This document shows, in pieces, positions 43,409 through 51,078 of a stretch of 64,000 nt of DNA. This stretch comes from Leucobacter viscericola (GTDB taxonomy: Bacteria; Actinomycetota; Actinomycetes; Actinomycetales; Microbacteriaceae). The translations under genes and the position numbers were made by a program. The stretch covers positions 2,356,001-2,420,000 of the forward strand of contig NZ_CP049863.1 of NCBI RefSeq assembly GCF_011299575.1. Direction: 5' to 3'. The notes under the pieces are model-generated. The model was given only the letters and a program-made list of their open reading frames with translations, did no database searches and was not told the DNA's origin. How positions within the stretch are numbered: position 1 is the first letter of the stretch; the number at the start of each line of letters is the position of its first letter.

Positions 43409-43981
43409 GTGGCAACGAACGCGATGAACAATCAGCTCGACCTTCCGCACTTTCCCGAACCCAGCGCTGAGCTGGCACGGGCGGAGTCGCTGATCCTCGA
43501 GATTCCCGACTACCCGGTCGAGGGGATCCTGTTCCGCGACATCACCCCGCTGCTCGCCGACGGCGCTGCCCTGCGTGCGACGGTCGACGCGCTCATTGCC
43601 CCGTTCGCGGGTACCTACGACTACATCGCGGGTCTTGAGGCGCGCGGGTTTTTGCTTGCCAGCGCTGCTTCTTACGCCAGTGGCAAGGGGCTCGTGCCGA
43701 TCCGCAAGGCTGGCAAGCTGCCGCGCCCGGCAGCCGCTGTCGGATATGAGCTTGAGTACGGTGTCGCCGAGGTGGAGGCCCACGCCGACATGCCGCAGGG
43801 CAGCCGTGTGCTCGTCATTGACGATGTGCTCGCCACCGGTGGCACCCTGGTCGCGGCGCACGAGCTGCTGCGTGAACTCGACTACGAGATCGCGGGCACC
43901 GCGGTGCTCTTTGAGATCGAGGGCCTTGGCGGCCGCGACACGGTGAACGACCCGAGGCTGTACACCGTCTTTCACAGCTGA
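43409..43981 (+). CDS. apt: Adenine phosphoribosyltransferase
   Basis: The 190-aa enzyme makes AMP from adenine and PRPP in purine salvage. It shows the PRPP-binding motif VLVIDDVLATGGT, the family motifs IPDYPVEGILFRDITPLLAD and GLEARGFLLASA, and PIRKAGKLP. The start is uncertain: GTG 43409 fits the leaderless promoter, and ATG 43424 would remove five residues without touching the domain. It is convergent with a methyltransferase gene. Confidence 0.94.
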   Translation: MATNAMNNQLDLPHFPEPSAELARAESLILEIPDYPVEGILFRDITPLLADGAALRATVDALIAPFAGTYDYIAGLEARGFLLASAASYASGKGLVPIRKAGKLPRPAAAVGYELEYGVAEVEAHADMPQGSRVLVIDDVLATGGTLVAAHELLRELDYEIAGTAVLFEIEGLGGRDTVNDPRLYTVFHS

Positions 43982-43993
43982 GTTTGGGTCGCG

Positions 43994-44938
43994 CTAGTTA
44001 TTTCGAGCGGGTCGGCGCGGGATCCAGCACGCCACCCGAGCGCGATACTCCTCGAAGGCCGGGCCGAAGCGCTCTGCCAGGTCAGCCTCTTCCAGCGGTC
44101 GAATCACCCAGTTCCACACGAGTGACCCGCTGAGCGCGTAGACAACAACCAGCCACGAGTTCATCATCAAACCAACGGCGACCCCCTGGGAGATGCCCGC
44201 GACAGCCATCGGGTTTCTGACGAGGCGATACGGGCCGCTCACGACGAGGGCTCGAGGCATTGCCGAGGGCAGGGGAGTGCCCTCGCCCTTTGTGGACATG
44301 CTGGCTGCCGACCACAGACCGAGCGCGCTCGCGGCAAGGAACAGGGCAACGCCCGCGATCCTCACCCCGTTCGCCCAACCTTCCGGCAGCACGAGCGATA
44401 CTTTCCAGCGCTGCTCGACGGTCGCGATGATCACCGGAACAACTCCCAGAGCGAGCCCCCAGAACACCACAATCTGCAGGCCGGTGCGGGCGGCGTTACG
44501 AGCCGCACTCGCTGGTCGTGCGAGGTGAAACGCGAAGGGACCAAACAGCACTAGCTCCGTTGGTAGGCGTCCTGTTTGTATTAGCAGCGCGGCGGCGACG
44601 CTGCCTGCAGCGGCGGCCATCATTGCGAGTGCGCCCCACCCGGCTTCTTGCGTGATGGTCGCGTAGAGCATCATGGCGACTGTCACGCACGCGGTCCAGA
44701 CGGTGGCTACCCACACGGCCGGGCGAAACGCGGTGGCGGCGACGCCTGATGCGACCACAAACAGCGGAATATCGAGGGCCGCAGTGAGTACAGGATCGAG
44801 ACCGCCCAGCGTTGCCTCACGAACCTGGGGCAGCGTGAACACGCCAACCCACCACAGCGCCCCGGCAACTGCCTGCACTGCGAAGTATGCCCGCCCGAGC
44901 GTTCTGCCGCGATGTTTGAGCGCGAGGAGCAGGGTCAT
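43994..44938 (-). CDS. Membrane methyltransferase of the ICMT/PEMT family
   Basis: The 314-aa protein has about eight hydrophobic segments. Its C-terminal half carries the isoprenylcysteine/phospholipid methyltransferase signature GPYRLVRNPMAVAGI followed by EEADLAERFGPAFEEYRARVACWIPR, the SAM-binding E-x-x-L-x-x-x-F-G-x-x-Y-x-x-Y-x-x-x-V pattern with small changes. The N-terminal half is an extra membrane domain. The substrate is unknown. The ATG follows TAGGCT by 6 nt (minus strand 44945-44950), a leaderless start. Confidence 0.82.
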   Translation of the reverse strand: MTLLLALKHRGRTLGRAYFAVQAVAGALWWVGVFTLPQVREATLGGLDPVLTAALDIPLFVVASGVAATAFRPAVWVATVWTACVTVAMMLYATITQEAGWGALAMMAAAAGSVAAALLIQTGRLPTELVLFGPFAFHLARPASAARNAARTGLQIVVFWGLALGVVPVIIATVEQRWKVSLVLPEGWANGVRIAGVALFLAASALGLWSAASMSTKGEGTPLPSAMPRALVVSGPYRLVRNPMAVAGISQGVAVGLMMNSWLVVVYALSGSLVWNWVIRPLEEADLAERFGPAFEEYRARVACWIPRRPARNN

Positions 44939-45018
44939 GCGATTAGCCTAGACGCTTCAATCCGCGCCATTTTGTCGCGCCGCACGAGAATGTCGGTGGC
45001 ACAGGAGAGAATGGACCC

Positions 45019-46776
45019 ATGACCCCCACACATTCCACGGAAGCCACCGATGCCTTCTTTGCCGCGCGCGATTTTCTTCTTGAGGCTGCGGGCGATCCCG
45101 ACCGCGCTCGAAGCGAGTTCCGTTGGCCCGACGTAGGCGCGCACTTCAACTGGGCCCACGACGTGTTCGACAGGATCGCCGAGGGAAATGACGGGGCTGG
45201 CAACGACACCGTTGCTCTGTGGATTGCGGAGGAAGACGGTAGCGAACTCAAGCGCACCTTCGCGCAGATGAAGCAGCGCTCCGATCAGGTTGCAAACTGG
45301 ATGCTGCGCACCGGCATGAAGCGCGGCGATGTGGCCATGCTGATGCTCGGTAATCGCGTGGAGCTCTGGGAGATCATGCTCGCCGCGATGAAGATCGGTG
45401 TGGTGTTGCTGCCGACCTCGGTGGTGCTCGGCGCGCTCGAGCTTGAGGATCGTGTCGAGCGCGGCACCGTGAAGTGGGTGTTTGCGGCCCCCGAAGACGC
45501 GGTGAAGTTCGTGGGTGTGCCGGGAGACTACAGAGGGATCAGCGTCGGCATGGACGCGGGCACCGACGATCAGCGCGCGATGCTGTTCAACTGGATCCGC
45601 TACGAAGAGTCGAGCGCGGCCTCACTCGCGCCGATCACAAAGGCGACGGCGAGCGAAGATCCCGTGCTGCTCTACTTCACCTCGGGAACCACGAGCCTGC
45701 CCAAGATCGTTGTCCACTCGCACACGAGTTATCCGCTCGGGCACCTCTCCACACTCTCCTGGATCGGCGTTCGGCCCGGCGACACGCACCTCGTGATTAG
45801 CGCGCCGGGGTGGGGCAAACATGCCTGGTCCAGTTTCTTTAGCCCGTGGCACGTCGGCGCGACGATCTTTGTCGCGAACTACGCGCGGTTTGACGCTGAG
45901 TTCTTGGTTGCCGAGCTTGATCGCGCCGAGGTGAACACGTTCTGCGCACCGCCAACCGTGTGGCGCATGCTGATCCAACACAAGCTCGCCAACAAACCGC
46001 GTGCGCTGCGCGAGGTTGTCTCCGCCGGTGAGCCCCTCAACCCCGAGGTCATCGCCAAGATTAAGGATTGGTGGGGGCTCGAGATTCGTGACGGCTACGG
46101 CCAGACCGAGACCACAGCGCTGATCGGCAACATGCCGGGTGACCCGATTGTGCCAGGGGCCATGGGCAAGGCTCTGCCCGGAGTTGAAGCTGTGCTCGTG
46201 GATCCGCTCACCGGGGCCGTTGTCGACGAGGGCGAGATCTGCCTGCCGCTCGGCGCAGTGCCACCGGTCAACCTCATGCCCGGCTACTACGGCAACCCCG
46301 AGGCGACCGCGCGCGCGACCGAGGGCGGCTACTTTCACACCGGCGACGTCGCCCAACGCGACGAAAACGGCGTGCTCACGTTCGTGGGCCGCACCGACGA
46401 CATCTTCAAGTCGAGCGATTTCAAGGTGTCGCCGTTTGAGGTTGAGAGCGCCCTCATCGAGCACGAACTGGTTGCAGAGGCAGCTGTGGTGGGCGCACCT
46501 GACGAGACCCGCCTGAACCTCACGAAGGCCTACGTGGCGCTCGCACCGGGTGCGGCGCCCGACGCCGACACCGCCCGCGCCATCCTTGCGCACGCCCGCA
46601 AGGCGCTGCCCGCATACATGCGGGTTCGCCGCGTGGAATTCTTCGAGTTGCCGAAGACCACCTCTGGCAAAATTCGCCGCATCGAGCTGCGGCAGCGCGA
46701 GGTTGCCGCAGCCGACGCGGGTGAGCGCATCACAACCGAGTGGCGCGAGGAAGACTTCCCCGGCCTGAAGGGTTAG
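45019..46776 (+). CDS. Acyl-CoA synthetase (AMP-binding, acetyl/medium-chain type)
   Basis: The 585-aa enzyme has the adenylation motifs YFTSGTTSLPKIV (ATP loop), DGYGQTETTALIGN and the TGDVAQRDENG hinge aspartate. The C-terminal catalytic Lys lies in KTTSGKIRRIELRQRE. The N-terminal extension with FNWAHDVFDRIA is shared with acetyl-CoA and medium-chain acyl-CoA synthetases. It activates a carboxylic acid to its CoA ester; the chain length is not determinable. AGGAGAG precedes the ATG by about 9 nt. It is convergent with a VOC gene. Confidence 0.92.
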   Translation: MTPTHSTEATDAFFAARDFLLEAAGDPDRARSEFRWPDVGAHFNWAHDVFDRIAEGNDGAGNDTVALWIAEEDGSELKRTFAQMKQRSDQVANWMLRTGMKRGDVAMLMLGNRVELWEIMLAAMKIGVVLLPTSVVLGALELEDRVERGTVKWVFAAPEDAVKFVGVPGDYRGISVGMDAGTDDQRAMLFNWIRYEESSAASLAPITKATASEDPVLLYFTSGTTSLPKIVVHSHTSYPLGHLSTLSWIGVRPGDTHLVISAPGWGKHAWSSFFSPWHVGATIFVANYARFDAEFLVAELDRAEVNTFCAPPTVWRMLIQHKLANKPRALREVVSAGEPLNPEVIAKIKDWWGLEIRDGYGQTETTALIGNMPGDPIVPGAMGKALPGVEAVLVDPLTGAVVDEGEICLPLGAVPPVNLMPGYYGNPEATARATEGGYFHTGDVAQRDENGVLTFVGRTDDIFKSSDFKVSPFEVESALIEHELVAEAAVVGAPDETRLNLTKAYVALAPGAAPDADTARAILAHARKALPAYMRVRRVEFFELPKTTSGKIRRIELRQREVAAADAGERITTEWREEDFPGLKG

Positions 46777-46788
46777 GCGATCCCGCGC

Positions 46789-47214
46789 CTACTTCGCCTC
46801 GGGATCGGGCTGGTGAATACCGAAAATGTTGTTCTCAGTGTCGTGGAAGTAACCCTGCCACGCCATACCGGGTAGCGCCTGCTTCGGAAGTGCCTCGGTG
46901 CCGCCCGCAGCAAGAATCTGCTCGGCGATCTCGTCGTACGACTCAACACCCATCGTGATCACGGCCCCGGCAACGGCACCGCCCACAGCCGGGTTGTCGC
47001 CCATTCGCTGAATGATCGCGCCGTTGATCCCCATGCCCTCGCCAGTGAGCAGCCCAAAGTAGGGCATGCCCGCAAAATCGCTCCAGTCCTCAATCTTCCA
47101 CCCGAACACGGTCGTGTAAAACTCGACCGCTCGGTTCGGGTCGGCCGCGTGAATCTCGAAGTGAACCGGGCGTCCCTTGCCGAATGAGGCCTCTTCGGTG
47201 GTGTTCTCGTCCAT
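46789..47214 (-). CDS. VOC (glyoxalase/bleomycin-resistance) superfamily protein
   Basis: The 141-aa protein is one vicinal-oxygen-chelate domain: VHFEIHAADPNRAVEFYTTVFGWKI at the N terminus, a GGAVAGAVITMGVESYDEIAEQILAAGG strand-helix and YFHDTENNIFGIHQPDP at the end. The His of VHFEI and the Glu-type ligands are compatible with metal binding. Function within this broad family is unknown. It has an AAAGGAG ribosome site. Confidence 0.85.
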   Translation of the reverse strand: MDENTTEEASFGKGRPVHFEIHAADPNRAVEFYTTVFGWKIEDWSDFAGMPYFGLLTGEGMGINGAIIQRMGDNPAVGGAVAGAVITMGVESYDEIAEQILAAGGTEALPKQALPGMAWQGYFHDTENNIFGIHQPDPEAK

Positions 47215-47324
47215 GAGCTGCTCCTTTGGGGTTTATATGCGTGAGTTGATCGCCGAGGATCTCTCAACCTAGTCTGCACCCAATCTGCCCGGCACACTAG
47301 GACCGCGCCCCTCGCCCTCGATCG

Positions 47325-47377
47325 GGTGTAGCCATATTGCTAGTTGGAGGCTTCTCAACTAGCAATATGGCTACACC
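47325..47377. repeat. Hairpin family A, copy 1
   Basis: Arms 47325-47346 and 47356-47377 are perfect 22-bp complements with the core GTGTAGCCATATTGCTAG around a 9-nt loop. After one mismatch a few further pairs (ATC/GAT) extend outward. It lies between the divergent VOC and nuclease-like genes, so it cannot be a terminator for either. Confidence 0.88.
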
Positions 47378-47490
47378 GGATTGCCGACGGATGCCTTTGA
47401 ACTTCGCTCACAACTCGGCAAGGGGAGTCGGTTATCCACATTCTTCGGGTTGGGCCCGCGAGCCCCTTCTCGCACCGGAAACATAGAGGC

Positions 47491-48483
47491 ATGGTCAACG
47501 CTCCGAAACCTCTGCCCATCAACTTAGGCGAGGTGTTTACTCGAAATCTTGCGATCTCAGAGGGGGCGAGTGCGTCTCGGCTGAGAGCCAAAGACCTCAA
47601 GAAACCCTTCCACGGTGTAAGGCGACAGGGACACCCTGCGGTGCAGGATGAAGCGGAAATCAGACACCCGGCAGAGGTGTGGAGAGAACGTCACCGTCTT
47701 GCGATGGATGAATACGCAGTTGTGATGAAGAATCACCAGTTCTTCTCGGGCTGGTCAGCGGCTGTGCTCTGGAAACTGCCCATACCGTTCGGCCGAGTCA
47801 GAGACATGAACCACATCGAAGTCAGTGTCTTTGCCCCTCGCCGACCCCCTCGAGGGGTAGGCGTGAGCGGATCACAGATCCGGCCCTTTCTCGCGGGAAC
47901 TAACTACAAAGAGGGCCTGCATGTGCTGGATCCGGCGAGCGTATGGGCGGTGCTCGGGCCGCGGTTGGACCTCCCAGACCGAGTTGCTCTCGGGGATTCC
48001 GTGATCCGAACCCCAAGGTTTCCCGGCAATTTGGGCACGCCCAGCGGTGTGCAACTCGCGACGCCTGAGGCTCTGGGCAGGATCGCGCACACAAAAGGCA
48101 GGCCTGGTCGGCGACTGCTTATCGAGGCGCTGCCGCTGTTGCGAGACGGAGCTGTTTCGGCGCCTGAGACGCATCTGCGGCTGGCTATCGTTGATGCGGG
48201 CATGCCAGAACCTGAACTTGACGTTGACGTTTACGACTGCATGGGCAGATTCTTAGGCTGTTCTGAGCTCGCTTACCCGGAGTTTAAGATCGCGCTTGAG
48301 TACGAGGGTGACCACCATCGGACGAAAACTCGCCAGTGGAATCGTGATCTTGAAAAGTATGAAGATTACAAGCGGGTGGATTGGGAAGTGATTCGAGTCA
48401 CGAAGTGGCTGCTGTATTCCAGGAGGAAAAAGCTTCTCACTCAGGTTCGTGATGCGCTGGCTCGCCGCGGCTGGCGTGGATGA
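47491..48483 (+). CDS. DUF559/AbiEi-like protein with a predicted nuclease fold
   Basis: The 330-aa protein has a basic N-terminal half reminiscent of AbiEi-type antitoxin or transcriptional-regulator proteins (SRLRAKDLKKPFHGVRR at about residues 29-45). Its C-terminal domain carries VDVYD, then FKIALEYEGDHH, RDLEKYEDYKRVDWEVIRVT. This is the DUF559/Vsr-like arrangement of the PD-(D/E)xK fold, with an Asp followed by E-x-E. No toxin partner is adjacent. It is flanked by two family-A hairpins. Role unknown; defence or DNA repair are possibilities. Confidence 0.7.
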   Translation: MVNAPKPLPINLGEVFTRNLAISEGASASRLRAKDLKKPFHGVRRQGHPAVQDEAEIRHPAEVWRERHRLAMDEYAVVMKNHQFFSGWSAAVLWKLPIPFGRVRDMNHIEVSVFAPRRPPRGVGVSGSQIRPFLAGTNYKEGLHVLDPASVWAVLGPRLDLPDRVALGDSVIRTPRFPGNLGTPSGVQLATPEALGRIAHTKGRPGRRLLIEALPLLRDGAVSAPETHLRLAIVDAGMPEPELDVDVYDCMGRFLGCSELAYPEFKIALEYEGDHHRTKTRQWNRDLEKYEDYKRVDWEVIRVTKWLLYSRRKKLLTQVRDALARRGWRG

Positions 48484-48525
48484 CTGACGTCTCGTTCGCC
48501 GGTTGCCCCGAAACTGGGATGCCTT

Positions 48526-48594
48526 GTCAATCCGGTGTAGCCATATTGCGGGTTGAGACGCTCTGAACCCGCAATATGGCTACACCGGATTGAC
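48526..48594. repeat. Hairpin family A, copy 2 (longest, overlaps menC 3' end)
   Basis: Arms 48526-48554 and 48566-48594 are perfect 29-bp complements around an 11-nt loop. The stem shares CCGGTGTAGCCATATTGC with copies 1 and 3, but its loop-proximal part is GGGTT/AACCC instead of TAGTTG/CAACTA, a compensated change. It lies between convergent genes and supplies the TAG at which the shifted menC frame stops (48580-48582). Confidence 0.9.
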
Positions 48595-49674
48595 GTGCGA
48601 CGGGCCCACCGGGCCCACCGGGCGTGCCGGCCGTGCCGCGCCCACCGGGCAGCCCGGGGAAATAGCGTGGCCCCTAGACCGCAAGGATCGCGTAGCAGCG
48701 TGCAATCCGCTCCCGCCACCACTGAGTGCGCTCGGGGAGGCGGCCACGCGAGAGAGCCGCTCAGTATCAAGCCGCGGTCTGCGCACCGCGATCCGGCCGT
48801 CGACGGGCAAGAGAGGATCGGCGGTGACGTCGCCATCAAGCAGCGCGACCGTGCCGAGCCCACACGCTCCGTCGAGCATGTCGGCGGGTAGCGCGGCGGC
48901 CAGGCGCAGACCCATCGAGATGCCGACAGAGGTATCGAGCGCGCTCGACACCACAACCGGCAGCCCCGCCTGGGCCACAATATCGAGCGCGCGGTGGATG
49001 CCCCCGAGCGGCTGCGCCTTGATAATCAGCAGATCCGCGGCCCCCGACCGGGCAACGGCGAGGGGATCGTCGGCCTTGCGCACACTCTCGTCGGCCGCAA
49101 TACGCACGGCAACCCCTGCAGCGCGAAGCTGATCCCGAACCGCAGCCAGCTCGGCAACCGTCGCGCAGGGTTGCTCGGCGTAGTCGATCCCAAACGGCGC
49201 AAGCGCCTCGAGTGCGGTGACGGCTTCTGCGATGCTCCACCCCGCATTGGCGTCAATGCGCACCTTCGCATCGTCGCCGAGAGCCTGCCGCGTGGCGCGC
49301 ACCCGAGCGAGGTCATCTGCGAGGGACTGCCCCCGCTCCGCAACCTTCACCTTGGCGGTGCGGCACCCGGGAAAGCGGGCGAGAATATTGGGTACCTGCT
49401 CGGCCGTAACCGCGGGGATCGTCGCGTTCACCTCAACAACATCGCGCAGGGGCGCGGGCTGATCCTGCCACCCGAAATCGAGCGCGGCGGCCAGCCAGGT
49501 CGCGGCCTCGGCATCGTCGTACTCAACGAACGGCGAGAACTCGCTAGCTCCCAGTGGAGAATCGAGGATCATGGCCTCGCGCACGCTCACCCCGCGAAAC
49601 CGAGTGCGGGTCGGGATCGCAACCACGCGTGCGCAGTCGAGCACCTCTTGCAATGGGGGAAGCGGCAGGGACAT
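48580..49674 (-). CDS. menC: o-Succinylbenzoate synthase, apparent C-terminal frameshift
   Basis: This enolase-superfamily enzyme dehydrates SHCHC to o-succinylbenzoate in menaquinone synthesis. Catalytic residues are present: KVK lysines (TAKVKVAERG), metal ligands in RIDANAGW, DYAEQPC and AADESVRK, and the base Lys in LLIIKAQPLGG. The uninterrupted frame gives 364 aa ending in a Pro/Gly-rich tail from unrelated sequence. In the next frame the expected ending ERTQWWRERIARCYAILAV is present with a stop at 48674-48676. One base seems missing near 48731-48738. The leaderless start has TAAGAT at 49681-49686, 6 nt before the ATG. Confidence 0.88.
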   Translation of the reverse strand: MSLPLPPLQEVLDCARVVAIPTRTRFRGVSVREAMILDSPLGASEFSPFVEYDDAEAATWLAAALDFGWQDQPAPLRDVVEVNATIPAVTAEQVPNILARFPGCRTAKVKVAERGQSLADDLARVRATRQALGDDAKVRIDANAGWSIAEAVTALEALAPFGIDYAEQPCATVAELAAVRDQLRAAGVAVRIAADESVRKADDPLAVARSGAADLLIIKAQPLGGIHRALDIVAQAGLPVVVSSALDTSVGISMGLRLAAALPADMLDGACGLGTVALLDGDVTADPLLPVDGRIAVRRPRLDTERLSRVAASPSALSGGGSGLHAATRSLRSRGHAISPGCPVGAARPARPVGPVGPSHVNPV

Positions 49675-49735
49675 GGTTTCATCTTAGGCAGGAGGGATCC
49701 AGCTGAGACTGCGCGAACGCCCCAGAGGCCCTGAC

Positions 49736-49741
49736 TAGGCT
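49736..49741 (+). promoter_or_regulatory. -10 element of menB, leaderless start
   Basis: TAGGCT lies 7 nt before ATG 49749. The oppositely oriented TAAGAT of menC is 50 bp away, so this 74-bp gap holds two back-to-back leaderless promoters. Confidence 0.5.
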
Positions 49742-49748
49742 GGTACCC

Positions 49749-50675
49749 ATGACGCAGCAGGTCTCTGACATTTTTGATCCCACGGTGTGGGCGGTCGCTC
49801 CCGGAGCCGAGAACTACACCGACATCACCGCTCACCTGAGCCACGACGGGGCCATCGCGCGCGTCGCGTTTAACCGGCCCGAGGTGCGCAATGCGTTCCG
49901 GCCGCACACGGTCGACGAGCTCTACGACGCTCTTGAGCGTGTGCGCACCAACTCGCGCGTCGGTGTTGTGCTGCTTACCGGCAACGGGCCGAGCCCGAAA
50001 GACGGTGGCTGGGCATTCTGCTCGGGTGGGGATCAGCGCATCCGCGGACGCGATGGCTACCAGTACGCAGCGGCCAACGCTTCGGCCGAAGAGGCAGATA
50101 CCGCGGTGGATCCCGCGCGCTCCGGGCGACTCCACATTCTTGAGGTGCAGCGGCTCATTCGATTCATGCCGAAGGTCGTCATCGCCGTGGTGCCCGGTTG
50201 GGCCGCTGGCGGCGGGCACTCGCTGAACGCGGTCTGCGATCTGACGCTGGCGAGCCGAGAGCACGCCCGCTTCAAGCAGACAGATGCCGATGTCGGGTCG
50301 TTCGATGCGGGCTACGGCAGCGCCTACTTTGCGCGCCAGGTCGGTCAGAAAGTAGCGCGCGAGATCTTCTTCCTCGCCCGCGAGTACGACGCGCAGCGCG
50401 CCTACGAGATCGGCTTCGTCAACGAGGTCGTGCCGCACGCCGAGCTTGAGACGACCGCGATTGAATGGGCGCGCGAGATCCTCGGCAAATCACCGACCGC
50501 GATTCGCATGCTCAAGTACGCCTTCAACGCGGTCGACGACGGCATCGTTGGCCAGCAGCTCTTTGCGGGTGAGGCGACGCGTCTAGCCTACGGTACTGAC
50601 GAGGCCGTCGAGGGTCGCGATTCGTTCCTGCAGAAGCGCGATCCTGACTGGAGCCCGTTTCCGTACGCCTTCTAG
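49749..50675 (+). CDS. menB: 1,4-Dihydroxy-2-naphthoyl-CoA synthase
   Basis: The 308-aa crotonase-fold enzyme closes the second ring of menaquinone from o-succinylbenzoyl-CoA. MenB-specific features are visible: KDGGWAFCSGGDQRIRG, the oxyanion segment VPGWAAGGGHSLNAVCDLTLAS, and FKQTDADVGSFDAGYGSAY with the catalytic Asp and Tyr. The length is normal for actinobacterial MenB. It is divergent from menC. Confidence 0.96.
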   Translation: MTQQVSDIFDPTVWAVAPGAENYTDITAHLSHDGAIARVAFNRPEVRNAFRPHTVDELYDALERVRTNSRVGVVLLTGNGPSPKDGGWAFCSGGDQRIRGRDGYQYAAANASAEEADTAVDPARSGRLHILEVQRLIRFMPKVVIAVVPGWAAGGGHSLNAVCDLTLASREHARFKQTDADVGSFDAGYGSAYFARQVGQKVAREIFFLAREYDAQRAYEIGFVNEVVPHAELETTAIEWAREILGKSPTAIRMLKYAFNAVDDGIVGQQLFAGEATRLAYGTDEAVEGRDSFLQKRDPDWSPFPYAF

Positions 50676-50884
50676 GAGACCCGGCAAACACGCCAGAAAA
50701 CGGAAAACGCCCCGCGATCGTAGGCGATGGCGGAGCGTTTCGAGTCGGCGCGAGTTCGCTGCCGACGTGGCCTCGGGTCGTGCGTGCCAGCTGCACTTGA
50801 CTGCGCAAGTTGTCGCATGCCCTCGGCCAGTTTCTCGTTCCTGGTTTTGACGGGTTTGAGCTTGCCGCTCTTTTTGCGGCCCAT
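50672..50884 (-). CDS. Small basic hypothetical protein
   Basis: The 70-aa protein begins with GRKKSGKLKPVKTRNEKLAEGM and is rich in Lys and Arg (THDPRPRRQRTRADSKRSA), suggesting nucleic-acid binding. An AGGAGAAAG ribosome site lies directly upstream of the ATG, which supports a real gene. It overlaps the menB stop by 4 bp in convergent orientation. The family is unknown to me. Confidence 0.6.
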   Translation of the reverse strand: MGRKKSGKLKPVKTRNEKLAEGMRQLAQSSAAGTHDPRPRRQRTRADSKRSAIAYDRGAFSVFWRVCRVS

Positions 50885-50963
50885 TCTTTCTCCTGATGTT
50901 AGTGATGATCACGAGGTTTCTCGCGGGCGTCCAGTTTATTCGCCCGCGCGATCATCCCCGAAG

Positions 50964-51021
50964 TTTGCGGGTCAGAAAAAGGTACTAAATCGCGGCTTAA
51001 TACATATTTCTGACCCGTAAA
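50964..51021. repeat. Hairpin family B, copy 3 (degenerate)
   Basis: TTTGCGGGTCAGAAA (50964-50978) pairs with TTTCTGACCCGTAAA (51007-51021) apart from one G/T wobble. An inner GTACTAA/TTAATAC pairing has one mismatch. It lies between the divergent small basic gene and menE, ahead of the menE promoter. Confidence 0.75.
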
Positions 51022-51066
51022 TCGAGGGCGATAGGCACCCGCCCGCCGAATGTCAGAGCCACCGAG

Positions 51067-51072
51067 TACCCT
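51067..51072 (+). promoter_or_regulatory. -10 element of menE, leaderless GTG start
   Basis: TACCCT lies 6 nt before GTG 51079; no ribosome site is present. Confidence 0.45.
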
Positions 51073-51078
51073 TAAACC

